From Bacteroidota bacterium (GTDB taxonomy: Bacteria; Bacteroidota; Ignavibacteria; Ignavibacteriales; Melioribacteraceae): a stretch of DNA of 64,000 nucleotides. The position numbers and the translations under genes were made by a program. This document shows positions 15,621 to 25,174 of the stretch, piece after piece. The stretch's first letter is position 1. The number at the start of each line of letters is the position of its first letter. Location: positions 1 through 64,000 of the forward strand of contig JAHISP010000084.1 in NCBI GenBank assembly GCA_018818165.1, given 5' to 3'. The notes under the pieces are model-generated. The model did not search any database, had not been told where the DNA came from, and saw nothing but the letters and a program-made list of their open reading frames with translations.

Positions 15621-18452
15621 ATGAAATACCCTTTCACGGAAGTTGAAAAAAAATGGAAAAAACGGTGGGAAGATAACAAAACCTACAAAACTGATTTAAC
15701 CAATTTGGAAAAAGCGTTATATACTCTTGTTATGTTCATTTATCCATCTGGTTCAAAATTGCATATTGGTCATTGGTACAATTATGCACCAACCGATAGC
15801 TGGGCACGTTATAAAAAACTACGTGGTTACAATGTTTTTGAACCAATGGGTTACGATGCTTTTGGACTTCCTGCAGAAAATTATGCTATAAAAACTGGAA
15901 TTCATCCACAAGATAGCACTTTTCAAAATATTGATGACATACGCGAACAATTAAAAACTATGGGCTGTATGTACGATTGGGATGCAGAATTAATGACATG
16001 CGTTCCTGAATATTACAAATGGAATCAATGGCTTTTTATTGAACTTTATAAAAAAGGATTGGCTTACAGAAAAAACGCTCCCGTAAATTGGTGTCCTTCG
16101 TGTCAAACAGTGCTTGCAAACGAGCAAGTTCAATCATCTGGAACATGCGAAAGATGCGACACAATGGTTGAACGAAAAAATCTTACTCAATGGTTTTTCA
16201 AAATTACAGATTATGCCGATGAGCTTTTGGATGGATTAAAAACTATAGATTGGCCCGAAAAAACTAAAACAATGCAAGAAAATTGGATTGGAAAAAGTTT
16301 TGGAACCGAAGTAAAATTTGGCGTTGTTGGTCACCAAGATAAAGAAATACGCGTTTTTACAACTCGTCCAGATACACTTTTTGGAGTTACTTATGTAGTT
16401 CTTGCCCCCGAACTTGATTTGGTTCAAGAATTAAAACAAAGCAATAAAATATTTAGTAAAGATCAACTTAGTAAAGACAAGCAAACTCTTATTAGTAAAT
16501 TGCAAACAAATAATGTTTTAATGGAGGAAACGACAAGAGACCTTAGGCAGTTTCATTCAAATAATTCAATAAAAACTGAACAAACCAATTTTATCGATGA
16601 TTCAAATAACATATACTACTTATATGAGAATTTTCCGTTAACACAAGATCTTTTGAGTGAAGTATTTGAATATCCTTTAACTACTATAAGAAGCATTTTA
16701 AAAATAGTTGCAAACAATAATTATGAAGATATAAAAAATAAGTTCAAAAAAAGGACTAATAGAATAAATACTGATTTAGCTGTGCTTGAAAAATGTGAAA
16801 ATAAAAAACAATCTCGAAGAATATCCAATTATATTAAGAAATCAAGTCATTTAAGCGAAATTGAACGAACTTCAACCGTGAAAGAAAAAACTGGAGTTTT
16901 TACAGGAGCTTTTGCAATAAATCCGGTTAACGGCGAAAAAGTGCCAATTTGGATTGCTGATTATGCACTTGCAACTTATGGAACTGGTTCTGTTATGGCA
17001 GTTCCTGCTCACGATGAACGCGATTTTGAATTTGCAATTAAATTTAATTTGCCAATTAGAAAAGTTATTCTTGAACAAGGAACTGATGAAAATGCAGAAT
17101 TAACAGAAGCATTCACCAATTCTGGAATTATGATAAATTCTGCTCAATTTAATGGAACCGATTCAGTTGAAGGAAAATCAACAATTACTGATTGGCTTTC
17201 TGAAAATAACAATGGTGAGAAGAAAATTAATTACCGCTTACGCGATTGGTTAATTTCTCGCCAACGATATTGGGGAACTCCAATACCAATTATCTATTGC
17301 GATAAATGTGGCGAAGTAACAGTTCCAGAAGAACAACTTCCAGTAAAATTACCTTATGACGTTAACTTTAAACACGATGGTGCTTCGCCTCTTGCTGGAA
17401 ATGTTGAATTTGTAAATACAACTTGTCCAAAATGTGGCGGACATGCAACTCGCGATGTTGACACAATGGATACTTTTATGGATTCATCGTGGTACTACTT
17501 GCGTTATTTAAATCCAAAATTTTCTGATGGAATGTTTGATACAAAACTTGGCGATGATTGGACTCCTGTTGATATGTATGTTGGCGGTGCAGAACATGCT
17601 ACAATGCACTTACTTTACGCTAGATTTATTCATAAATTTTTGCGCGATATTGGATTAGTTAATTCTGACGAACCATTCAAACGCTTGATACATCAAGGAA
17701 CTATTACAAACAACGGTGCCAAGATGAGTAAATCAAAAGGCAATGTTGTTAATCCCGGCAGCTTTATTGAAGAATATGGCTCTGATGTTTTTAGAATGTA
17801 CTTAATGTTTATGGGTCCTTACGAGCTTGGTGGCGATTGGAGTGATAAAGGAATTGTTGGCGTTGATAGATTTGTTCAACGTGCTTACACGTTATTTGAA
17901 AACAATGAAAATTTAGGCAAAACTGTATCTGCTACAATTAAATTTGAAATGGATAAATTATCACCAATTGAAAAAAGCATTTATCAATTGGTAAATAAAA
18001 CACTAGCCAAGTTTGAAAATGAAATTGATAATTTCCGCTTTAATACTGCGGTTGCTTCGTTGATGGAATTAAACAACGGATTGAAAGAGCTTTCGGAATG
18101 TTCAAACGAAATGAAGCTTTTTGCTTTGGAAAGATTTGCTGTTATGCTTGGACCTTTGGCTCCACATATGGCAGAAGAATGTTGGTCAATGCTTGGAAAT
18201 GAAAAGGGTTTATATGACAATCCCATTTGGTATGATATTGATGAAAATGCTTTGGTTCAGGAATCTGTTACAATTGTTGTTCAAGTTAATGGAAAAGTGA
18301 GAGCTAAAATGGATTTACAACTTGATACTGATGAAGCAAAAGTAAAAGAATTAGCTTGGAGTGATGATAAAGTAAAAAATCACACAGATGGGAAAATAAT
18401 AGTAAAAGAGATATACATAAAAAACAAAATTTATAATATAGTTGTGAGATAA
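15621..18452 (+). CDS. leuS: Leucyl-tRNA synthetase with an extra segment in the editing domain
   Basis: A class I synthetase that charges tRNA-Leu. HIGH is present as KLHIGH, KMSKS as AKMSKSKGN, and the zinc site as WCPSC/CERC; the CP1 editing domain has TRPDTLFG and GTGSVMAVPAHDERD. The 943 residues exceed the bacterial norm (about 800-870). The excess lies in one place, about residues 275-407 (16443-16845), between LAPELDLVQEL and SHLSEIERTSTVKEKTGVF, where usual enzymes have only about 20 residues. This segment is lysine/asparagine-rich, hydrophilic and helical, and resembles nothing I know. All catalytic and editing motifs around it are intact, so the enzyme is very likely active. It precedes serS by 45 bp and is probably co-transcribed with it. 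Confidence 0.96.
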   Translation: MKYPFTEVEKKWKKRWEDNKTYKTDLTNLEKALYTLVMFIYPSGSKLHIGHWYNYAPTDSWARYKKLRGYNVFEPMGYDAFGLPAENYAIKTGIHPQDSTFQNIDDIREQLKTMGCMYDWDAELMTCVPEYYKWNQWLFIELYKKGLAYRKNAPVNWCPSCQTVLANEQVQSSGTCERCDTMVERKNLTQWFFKITDYADELLDGLKTIDWPEKTKTMQENWIGKSFGTEVKFGVVGHQDKEIRVFTTRPDTLFGVTYVVLAPELDLVQELKQSNKIFSKDQLSKDKQTLISKLQTNNVLMEETTRDLRQFHSNNSIKTEQTNFIDDSNNIYYLYENFPLTQDLLSEVFEYPLTTIRSILKIVANNNYEDIKNKFKKRTNRINTDLAVLEKCENKKQSRRISNYIKKSSHLSEIERTSTVKEKTGVFTGAFAINPVNGEKVPIWIADYALATYGTGSVMAVPAHDERDFEFAIKFNLPIRKVILEQGTDENAELTEAFTNSGIMINSAQFNGTDSVEGKSTITDWLSENNNGEKKINYRLRDWLISRQRYWGTPIPIIYCDKCGEVTVPEEQLPVKLPYDVNFKHDGASPLAGNVEFVNTTCPKCGGHATRDVDTMDTFMDSSWYYLRYLNPKFSDGMFDTKLGDDWTPVDMYVGGAEHATMHLLYARFIHKFLRDIGLVNSDEPFKRLIHQGTITNNGAKMSKSKGNVVNPGSFIEEYGSDVFRMYLMFMGPYELGGDWSDKGIVGVDRFVQRAYTLFENNENLGKTVSATIKFEMDKLSPIEKSIYQLVNKTLAKFENEIDNFRFNTAVASLMELNNGLKELSECSNEMKLFALERFAVMLGPLAPHMAEECWSMLGNEKGLYDNPIWYDIDENALVQESVTIVVQVNGKVRAKMDLQLDTDEAKVKELAWSDDKVKNHTDGKIIVKEIYIKNKIYNIVVR

Positions 18453-18497
18453 CAAACTGATTTGTTGATAATCAGTAACTTATTATTGGAGTAGAAA

Positions 18498-19775
18498 ATG
18501 TTAGACATTAAATTTATTAGAGAATATCCAGAAATTGTAAAACTTGGGATAGAAAACAAAAACGACAAAACAAACGTTGATGAAATTCTTGAACTAGATG
18601 TTAAAAAACGAACTCTTCTTACAAAAGTTGAGGAACAAAAAGCTCAAAAGAATAAAGTTTCTGCTGAAGTTGGCAGACTTAAAAAAGCTGGTGAAAATGC
18701 CGATGAAATTATTGCCGAAATGAAGCAAGTTGCTGACAGCATTAAAGATCTTGATGATGAAGTTAGAATAGTAGAAGATAAATTAAACACTTTGATGATG
18801 TGGGTACCCAATCTTCCTCATTCTTCTGTTCCTGTTGGAAAAAGCGCAGCGGATAATGTTGAAACAAAACAGTGGCTTCCAGAAGGATTTACATTTGAAA
18901 ATAACGAACCAATTCTTGACCACATTGAACTTGGGAGAAAATTAAATATTCTTGATTTTGAGCGTGGCGCAAAAATTACAGGTTCTGGATTTCCTGTGTA
19001 TGTTGGAAAAGGTGCCCGTTTAGAAAGAGCATTAATTAGTTTTATGATTGACTATCACATAGATAAGCATGGCTATACCGAAATTATGCCTCCACTTTTT
19101 GTAAATCGCGAATCAATGGAAGGAACTGGACAGTTACCTAAAATGCAAGAAGATATGTACTATGCTGAAAAAGATGATTTGTATGCAATTCCAACAGCAG
19201 AAGTTCCTATTACAAATATGCACCGCGATGAAATTTTAAGCGAAGATCAACTTCCAATTAATTACACTGGCTACACTCCTTGTTTTAGAAGAGAAGCTGG
19301 TTCTTACGGAAAAGATTCAAAAGGCTTTTTGCGTGTACATCAATTCAACAAAGTTGAAATGGTAAAATTTGTTAAACCAGAAACTTCTTACAATGAATTG
19401 AATAATTTAGTTAGCGACGTTGAAGATATTTTACACGAATTGCAAGTTCCATATAGAATTTTAGAACTTTGCACAGGTGATTTAAGTTTTGGGGCAGCAA
19501 AATGTTTCGATATTGAAACTTGGTCTCCTGCGGAAAAAAAATGGCTCGAAGCTTCATCATGCAGTAACTTTGAAAGCTTCCAAGCAAGACGTGCCAAAAT
19601 TAGATTTAAAAGCAAAGATAGCAAAGGAACTGAATTCGTTCACACACTTAATGGCTCTGGGCTTGCTACAAGTCGCTTAATGGTTTCAATAATGGAAAAT
19701 TACCAAACTCCAGAAGGCAAAATTATTGTTCCAAAAGCGTTACAAAAATACACTGGCTTTACAATAATAGATTAA
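18498..19775 (+). CDS. serS: Seryl-tRNA synthetase
   Basis: A class II synthetase of 425 residues. It has the long N-terminal tRNA-binding coiled coil (about residues 25-100), then motif 2 (CFRREAGSYGKDSKGFLRVH) and motif 3 (NGSGLATSRLMVSIMENYQT), with the serine-binding TAEVPITNMHRDE loop. Length and order are standard. It follows leuS closely and ends at a hairpin terminator (19784-19820). Confidence 0.97.
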   Translation: MLDIKFIREYPEIVKLGIENKNDKTNVDEILELDVKKRTLLTKVEEQKAQKNKVSAEVGRLKKAGENADEIIAEMKQVADSIKDLDDEVRIVEDKLNTLMMWVPNLPHSSVPVGKSAADNVETKQWLPEGFTFENNEPILDHIELGRKLNILDFERGAKITGSGFPVYVGKGARLERALISFMIDYHIDKHGYTEIMPPLFVNRESMEGTGQLPKMQEDMYYAEKDDLYAIPTAEVPITNMHRDEILSEDQLPINYTGYTPCFRREAGSYGKDSKGFLRVHQFNKVEMVKFVKPETSYNELNNLVSDVEDILHELQVPYRILELCTGDLSFGAAKCFDIETWSPAEKKWLEASSCSNFESFQARRAKIRFKSKDSKGTEFVHTLNGSGLATSRLMVSIMENYQTPEGKIIVPKALQKYTGFTIID

Positions 19776-19783
19776 TATTTAAT

Positions 19784-19820
19784 GCGGCTTCAAAGTTCAA
19801 TTCTTGAAGTCGCTTATTTT
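19784..19820 (+). terminator. Intrinsic terminator after leuS-serS
   Basis: The stem GCGGCTTCAA / TTGAAGTCGC has one mismatch and a 10-nt loop, followed by the T-rich TTATTTTT. It starts 9 bp beyond the serS stop. Confidence 0.85.
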
Positions 19821-19836
19821 TCCCCAACCAAAATGA

Positions 19837-19938
19837 TCTCAAAATAATATTAGCACTGCTTCTACTACGGTTTTGAAAAGTTTAACTACTGGAAACTACT
19901 ATACAAGCGGATATAGCGATTGGGCCGGAATAGATTAA
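19837..19938 (+). pseudogene. Possible 33-residue gene relic
   Basis: A short open stretch without a start codon encodes a peptide ending LTTGNYYTSGYSDWAGID. Its composition (Thr, Ser, Tyr, Gly, Trp) is that of a surface-protein C-terminus and unlike random AT-rich sequence. It lies between the serS terminator and the converging flhG gene. This is weak evidence and could be chance. Confidence 0.2.
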
Positions 19939-19946
19939 ATAATTTT

Positions 19947-20762
19947 CTAAAGTACTTTGCTTTTATTTAGTAATGAATTGCGAGCAATATTTTTTATTTG
20001 GGTTACTAATTCACTTCCCGGATATTCTTCAGAAAATATTACTTGCTCCTTTATTGATCGGTAAACGTCATTATCATAATTAATTGTACCCAAGTATTTA
20101 AGGCTCGTTTTAAGAAAATGAGTTGTGGCAGTATTTATATTTTTAAATGACGTTTCCCCTTCCTCCTTGTTATCGCATTTATTAACAACAACGCCTATTT
20201 CTCTTTTGCCATACTCATTTAAAAATAATTTGGTTAGGGCATATCCATCCATTACGGAGGTTGGGTCTGGATTTATTAATAGAGTTATAATATCTACTTT
20301 GGATAGTATGTATAATCCATCTGCTTGTACGCCAGCCCCAGTATCAATTAATATTTTGTCATAGTTGTTTTCCAGTCTCTGTAAACTCAAAAAAAGATAG
20401 TCAATTATTTCTCTTCGTTTTTCTGGAAGTTTTAGCCTGCCAGAATCGCCAAATATTACATCCATATTTGGTCTTACATTTGTTGGAAGTTCTTTTAATA
20501 GAACTCTGTTTTGAAGAAAATCACTTATGGTTATTTCTGATGTAATGTTTAACATAACATCAATATTTGCAAGGTTAGAATCCATATCTATCAACAAAAC
20601 CCTTTTGCCCATTAAAGAAAGCTGATATGCTAAATTCAATATAAAAAAAGATTTTCCTGTGCCACCTTTTCCTGAAGTTACTGCAATAGTTTTATTTTTG
20701 GCATCAAAATATTGAGTTTCATTTTTTACCAACTCAGCTAATCTTTTTGCCTGCCCAATCAC
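19947..20762 (-). CDS. flhG: FlhG/FleN-type MinD-like ATPase
   Basis: A 271-residue P-loop ATPase of the MinD/ParA class with the deviant Walker A KGGTGKSFFILNLA, the switch DMDSNLANIDVMLN, and IDTGAGVQ. Next to flhF, such proteins control flagellar number and placement by acting on FlhF and on assembly of the switch ring. It begins with GTG, whose G is the last base of the flhF stop (TAGTG), so translation is coupled. It is the last gene of the flagellar operon and converges on serS. Confidence 0.93.
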   Translation of the reverse strand: MIGQAKRLAELVKNETQYFDAKNKTIAVTSGKGGTGKSFFILNLAYQLSLMGKRVLLIDMDSNLANIDVMLNITSEITISDFLQNRVLLKELPTNVRPNMDVIFGDSGRLKLPEKRREIIDYLFLSLQRLENNYDKILIDTGAGVQADGLYILSKVDIITLLINPDPTSVMDGYALTKLFLNEYGKREIGVVVNKCDNKEEGETSFKNINTATTHFLKTSLKYLGTINYDNDVYRSIKEQVIFSEEYPGSELVTQIKNIARNSLLNKSKVL

Positions 20763-21880
20763 TACGAAATATTCCCTGTTATCACCATTTTTGCTACAAA
20801 ATCAGAATCGGCTGCGATTATATCATCTGGTATAACTTGTCCATTAGTTAAATAAATGAGTGGTTTTTGCGAATTTACAATTACATTTAAGATATTTCCA
20901 AAAACAACTCCCTCATCAATTTTTGTTACAACAATTGCGCTATAATTAAATAGTTCAAATTTTTTAGCCACGTCATTTAAGTTTTTTGTTGAACTTGTAG
21001 CACTAAGAGCAAGGTAAGTTTCATCCACTTTAACTATGTTAAGGAATTCGCGTGTTTTTTCGAGCTCTTTAATATTTCTTTGTGCTCGCCCAGCAGTATC
21101 AATAAATATTAAATCTTTGTCACTAAATTTTTTAATTAAAGCTGGCATTTCACTTGGCTCATAAGCAACAAGCATATCAATATTACTTACTTCCGAAAAT
21201 ATTCTTAGTTGGTCAATAGCGCCCAATCTATATGTATCAATTGATATAATTCCAATTTTTAGATTATTTAATATTTTAGAAATTGCTGCTAATTTTGCGA
21301 TGCAGGTAGTTTTTCCTACACCAGTAGGACCAACAACTGCCACAATTTTTTGTTTGCCCCGTTTTTTAATCTCAAAACTAGTTGTAGTAATTAAGGAAGA
21401 AAGTGCAGTAATAACATAATCTTCAATGTTTGATGGATTAATAAATTCACTAGATTTCTTTATTTGATTTACAATTAATTTGATAATTGGTTTAGATACT
21501 TCTTGATAAATTAATTTATCCACATATTCTTTTAATTTTTCAGAACTTATTTGCGTTCTATTGTTTGGCTTTGGTGTAATTACAATGCTATCATTATGAT
21601 TTCTGTTTTTACTTGGGGTTCCAATTACTCGTTTTTGCAAATCTCTTAATTCATCGCTGAAAGATGAACCATGCTTTGGAATTTGATTCTCAACTTCTGC
21701 TAAAACTAAATCTAGTTCTTCCTCAACACCTGATGTAATTTCAAAATGTTTTTGAATTCCAAAATCTGTTCTTTTATTTATAACTCGAGTACTTAAAATG
21801 AACGCATCATTTCCAAGTTCTTTTTTCATTAAAGCAGTAGCTTCTTTTAAAGTTGGTGCCACAAATTTTTTAACTTTCAC
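20762..21880 (-). CDS. flhF: Flagellar GTPase FlhF
   Basis: An SRP-type GTPase that helps place and build flagella at the membrane. The N-terminal region (VKKFVAPTLKEATALMKKELG) is the basic FlhF B domain; the NG domain has GPTGVGKTTCIAKLA, IDTYRLGAIDQL, FIDTAGRAQRN and TKIDEGVVFG. An upstream ATG at 21910 gives a longer form overlapping flhA by 41 bp, but GTG at 21880 starts exactly at the conserved N-terminus and has GGAG 7 bases before it, so I choose it (372 residues). It overlaps the 3' end of flhA. Confidence 0.93.
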   Translation of the reverse strand: MKVKKFVAPTLKEATALMKKELGNDAFILSTRVINKRTDFGIQKHFEITSGVEEELDLVLAEVENQIPKHGSSFSDELRDLQKRVIGTPSKNRNHNDSIVITPKPNNRTQISSEKLKEYVDKLIYQEVSKPIIKLIVNQIKKSSEFINPSNIEDYVITALSSLITTTSFEIKKRGKQKIVAVVGPTGVGKTTCIAKLAAISKILNNLKIGIISIDTYRLGAIDQLRIFSEVSNIDMLVAYEPSEMPALIKKFSDKDLIFIDTAGRAQRNIKELEKTREFLNIVKVDETYLALSATSSTKNLNDVAKKFELFNYSAIVVTKIDEGVVFGNILNVIVNSQKPLIYLTNGQVIPDDIIAADSDFVAKMVITGNIS

Positions 21881-23924
21881 GTCCAATCTCCAATTTGCTA
21901 ATAAATTCAATTTCTACATTTGGTGGTAGTTCTGAGTATGACAGTACAATAACATCTGGGAAAGATGATGCAATTAATCTATAAAAATAAGGTCTAATTG
22001 TTGCGGATGTAATTATCACAGGATTATATCCAAATGAATAAAATTTGTCAATACCCGCTTGCAGACTAGTGTTAACCTTATTTAAAGTTATTGGATCTAA
22101 TCCAAGTGTTAGTGTTGCTTCTTTCTGATTTTGCAATGTAGATGTAAATAGTGTTTCTAAGTTTTCTCCTATTACCATTGCATGAATAATTCCGTTTGCA
22201 TCCTTTACTATACTTGCAATTGTATCTCCAATTGAATGCCGAGCGTACTCTGTAAGCACGTCAATATTCTTTGTCACTTTTGAATAGTCAATTAAGGCTT
22301 CAAGAATTTGAACCAAATCTTTAATTGGAATAAACTCTCTAAGTAAATTTTGAAGTACTTTTTCAATTGTGCCAAGAGGAAGTGCATCTGCATCAATATC
22401 ATTAATAACAGCTGGATAATTCTTTTTAAGATTTTCCAACAATGCTTTAACTGACTGTCGTGAAAGTATTTTATCAAAATTGTTTTTTAATGTTTCTTGC
22501 AAATGTGTAGACAATACGGATATTCCATCAACAATTGTGTAACCAATTAAATCTGCTTTATCTTTTTCTTCTTTAGTAATCCAGTAACTTTTCATTCCAA
22601 ATGCTGGGTCAATTGTTTCAATTCCGGTAAGAGTTTCTTCAACTTCTCCAGGATTCATAGCTAATAATCTATCAGTATGAATTATTCCATTTGAAACGAG
22701 ATTTCCTTTAATTTTAATTATGTAACTATTCGGATCAAGCTGAAGATTATCCCTAACACGAACAGGAGGAATTAGCACTCCATATTCAAGTGCAATAAAT
22801 TTGCGGGTTGCAGCTATTTTTTGGAATAAATCACCACCCTGGTCCTCATCAACTAGTGATATTAATCCATATCCAATTTCAACTTCTATTGGGTCTACTT
22901 GTAAATATTTTTCAAAATTCTCTTCAGTTTCTTCTTCAGCATTTTCTTCAACTGTTTCAACAACTACTTCATTTCCCTTTTTATTTTTGAAATATGTACT
23001 TACTCCAAGAACTACACCTATTATTAAAAAAGGAATTGTTGGCATTCCTGGAATAAATGCAAAAAGAAGTACTACTCCAGAAACCGTACCCAACACACGT
23101 GGATTATTAAGTAATTGACTTTTAATCTGAACGTCCAAAGGAGTTCCCGCCGCACTTCGAGTTACAACCAAACCAGCGGCAATTGAAATTATTAGCGCTG
23201 GTATTTGTGAAACTAAACCGTCTCCAATTGTTAACATTGTATAGTTTGAAAGTGCATCTGAAAATGACATTCCACGCATTGCAATTCCGATTATAAATCC
23301 CGCAATAATGTTAATGCCATTTATCATTAATCCAGCAATTGCATCACCTTTAACAAACTTACTTGCACCATCCATTGCGCCATAAAATTCCGCTTCGCGT
23401 GATATTTGGTCACGTCTTTTACGTGCATCTGGTTCAGAGATTAATCCCGTGTTTAAGTCGGCATCAATTGCCATCTGCTTTCCAGGCATAGCATCAAGAG
23501 TAAAACGAGCAGCTACTTCAGAAATTCTTCCAGAGCCTTTTACAATAACGATAAACTGAATTATAACTAGAATGATAAAAATGATAAATCCAACAACGTA
23601 ATTTCCACTAACCACAAATGAACCAAATGATTCAATTACTTGTCCAGCATAACCATCAATTAAAATTAGACGAGTTGAACTTATGTTTAAGCCCAATCTG
23701 AATAATGTTAAAACAAGTAATAATCCTGGAAAGACTGAAATATCAAGAGGTGATTGGATATAGAGGGAAACGATTAAAACAAGAATTGCTAATGTAATAT
23801 TAATAGCCAAGAAAAAATCCAAGAAATATGCTGGCAGTGGAATTAGCATTAAGCCCAACATAAATATTAGTCCAAACGCTAATACTATATCACTATTTTT
23901 CCCAAGGTTCATCATATTAAACAA
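21870..23924 (-). CDS. flhA: Flagellar export gate protein FlhA
   Basis: Membrane component of the type III export gate, 684 residues. The N-terminal half has about eight transmembrane helices and the FHIPEP-family signatures (LTLFRLGLNISSTRLIL; RDQISREAEFYGAMDGASKFVKGDA; MTIGDGLVSQIPALIIS). The C-terminal cytosolic domain (from about residue 330) binds chaperone-substrate complexes and ends in SYSELPPNVEIEFI. Its start overlaps the flhB stop by a few bases. All conserved charged residues of the gate loop appear present. Confidence 0.96.
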   Translation of the reverse strand: MFNMMNLGKNSDIVLAFGLIFMLGLMLIPLPAYFLDFFLAINITLAILVLIVSLYIQSPLDISVFPGLLLVLTLFRLGLNISSTRLILIDGYAGQVIESFGSFVVSGNYVVGFIIFIILVIIQFIVIVKGSGRISEVAARFTLDAMPGKQMAIDADLNTGLISEPDARKRRDQISREAEFYGAMDGASKFVKGDAIAGLMINGINIIAGFIIGIAMRGMSFSDALSNYTMLTIGDGLVSQIPALIISIAAGLVVTRSAAGTPLDVQIKSQLLNNPRVLGTVSGVVLLFAFIPGMPTIPFLIIGVVLGVSTYFKNKKGNEVVVETVEENAEEETEENFEKYLQVDPIEVEIGYGLISLVDEDQGGDLFQKIAATRKFIALEYGVLIPPVRVRDNLQLDPNSYIIKIKGNLVSNGIIHTDRLLAMNPGEVEETLTGIETIDPAFGMKSYWITKEEKDKADLIGYTIVDGISVLSTHLQETLKNNFDKILSRQSVKALLENLKKNYPAVINDIDADALPLGTIEKVLQNLLREFIPIKDLVQILEALIDYSKVTKNIDVLTEYARHSIGDTIASIVKDANGIIHAMVIGENLETLFTSTLQNQKEATLTLGLDPITLNKVNTSLQAGIDKFYSFGYNPVIITSATIRPYFYRLIASSFPDVIVLSYSELPPNVEIEFISKLEIGRES

Positions 23925-24996
23925 TGCTCCTTGTTGAATTTCTTTCTCTAAATATTTGTGCCAAAATCTGAGCTACTACTTGGAATAACTCTGCGGGAAT
24001 TTCATCGCCAACATCAGCAACTTTATATAAAGCTCTTGCTAATTCAACATTTTCATGTAGTGGAACTCCATTTTCTGTAGCAATTTGTTTAATACGTTGG
24101 GCTAAAGTATCCATTCCTTTTGCAACAACTTTAGGCGCTGCATTTTTTTCTGGATTATACATTAAGGCAACAGCAAAGTGAGTTGGGTTTGTAATAACCA
24201 CATCTGCATTAGGCACATCTTGCATCATGCGTTTACGTGCCGTTTCAAATTGAATTGATTTAATTCTTGCTTTAACTTCAGGATCGCCATCTTGCTGCTT
24301 GTTTTCATCTTTTACTTCTTGCTTGCTCATCTTCAAATCTTTTTTGTGTTTAAACTTTTGAAAGATAAAATCGGCTATTGCAATTACTGCAAACACCAAA
24401 GTTAATTTCCAAATTAGTGTTATTGATGAGTCAATCATAAATGTTGTTATTTCAGATATTGAACGATCTACAAGGTCAACAGATTCTTTTACCATATCAT
24501 CTAATACGCGGTATGTAAAAAACCCAATTACAAAAAGTTTAGCAAGTGATTTTGCAACTTCCACAAACGAACGTGACGAAAAGAATAATCTTTTTATTCC
24601 AGCAATTGGATTAAATTTGCTTGCCTTTGGTTTCATAGCTTTCATTGAAAACTTTAGACCTATTTGTCCAACATTTACTCCGAAACCAATAACCATTAAA
24701 CCCAATAAAATTGGAGCCATAGTTAGTGCAAAAAAGCCAAATGCTTTTAAAAAATATAGTTGTATAATATTAATATTTATGGTTAACACATCAAGAGATC
24801 GAAAAATATAAGTAGTCATTCCACCAATTTGATCAGATATAAACCCTTTAAAAATGTACAGAATGAACAATCCTCCACTGAAAACAGCAAAGGAACTCAT
24901 TTCCTGACTTTTTGCAACCTGTCCTTCCTCTCTACTATCCGAGAGTTTCTTCGAGGTGGCGTCTTCGGTTTTTTCTTGACCTTCGTTAGCAGCCAT
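23917..24996 (-). CDS. flhB: Flagellar export switch protein FlhB
   Basis: A 359-residue export component that switches substrate class from rod/hook to filament. It has four membrane segments (about residues 35-210) and a cytosolic domain with the self-cleavage site Asn270-Pro-Thr-His in VVITNPTHFAVALMY. The acidic/lysine N-terminus (NEGQEKTEDATSKKLSDSRE) is typical. Its ATG shares one base with the stop of a 52-codon frame upstream (TAATG), so the two are translationally coupled. fliR lies 178 bp upstream. Confidence 0.96.
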   Translation of the reverse strand: MAANEGQEKTEDATSKKLSDSREEGQVAKSQEMSSFAVFSGGLFILYIFKGFISDQIGGMTTYIFRSLDVLTININIIQLYFLKAFGFFALTMAPILLGLMVIGFGVNVGQIGLKFSMKAMKPKASKFNPIAGIKRLFFSSRSFVEVAKSLAKLFVIGFFTYRVLDDMVKESVDLVDRSISEITTFMIDSSITLIWKLTLVFAVIAIADFIFQKFKHKKDLKMSKQEVKDENKQQDGDPEVKARIKSIQFETARKRMMQDVPNADVVITNPTHFAVALMYNPEKNAAPKVVAKGMDTLAQRIKQIATENGVPLHENVELARALYKVADVGDEIPAELFQVVAQILAQIFRERNSTRSIV

Positions 24997-25154
24997 TATT
25001 TAATCCAAATTATTGAATTGGAGCTTGAATTGTTATTTGCACAAATTAGGAATTTAGCCCGCCTGAGTAACATCAATAAATCAAGAAATAATTTTACTTT
25101 TTCTTTTGCAGTTTTTATGGCTTCATGCCTAATATCTTTATTCATTTTGTTCAT
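24996..25154 (-). CDS. Small basic ORF between fliR and flhB (52 aa)
   Basis: An open frame of 52 codons fills the only sizeable gap in this tightly packed operon. It starts 20 bp after the fliR stop and its TAA overlaps the flhB ATG by one base. The peptide begins MNKMNKDIRHEAIKTAKEK, continues with a leucine-rich basic helix (VKLFLDLLMLLRRAKFLI) and ends in a Ser/Asn-rich tail with IIWIK. A second ATG lies three codons in. I know no family with this sequence. Position and coupling support a real gene, but an untranslated spacer that happens to be open cannot be excluded. Confidence 0.5.
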   Translation of the reverse strand: MNKMNKDIRHEAIKTAKEKVKLFLDLLMLLRRAKFLICANNNSSSNSIIWIK

Positions 25155-25174
25155 TTTAATTTTAATTTTTGCAA

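Noticed and set aside
16443-16845. Intein in leuS
   Set aside because: No Cys/Ser/Thr at a junction followed by intein blocks, no C-terminal His-Asn, and no homing-endonuclease motif; the segment is too short and sits in a variable linker.
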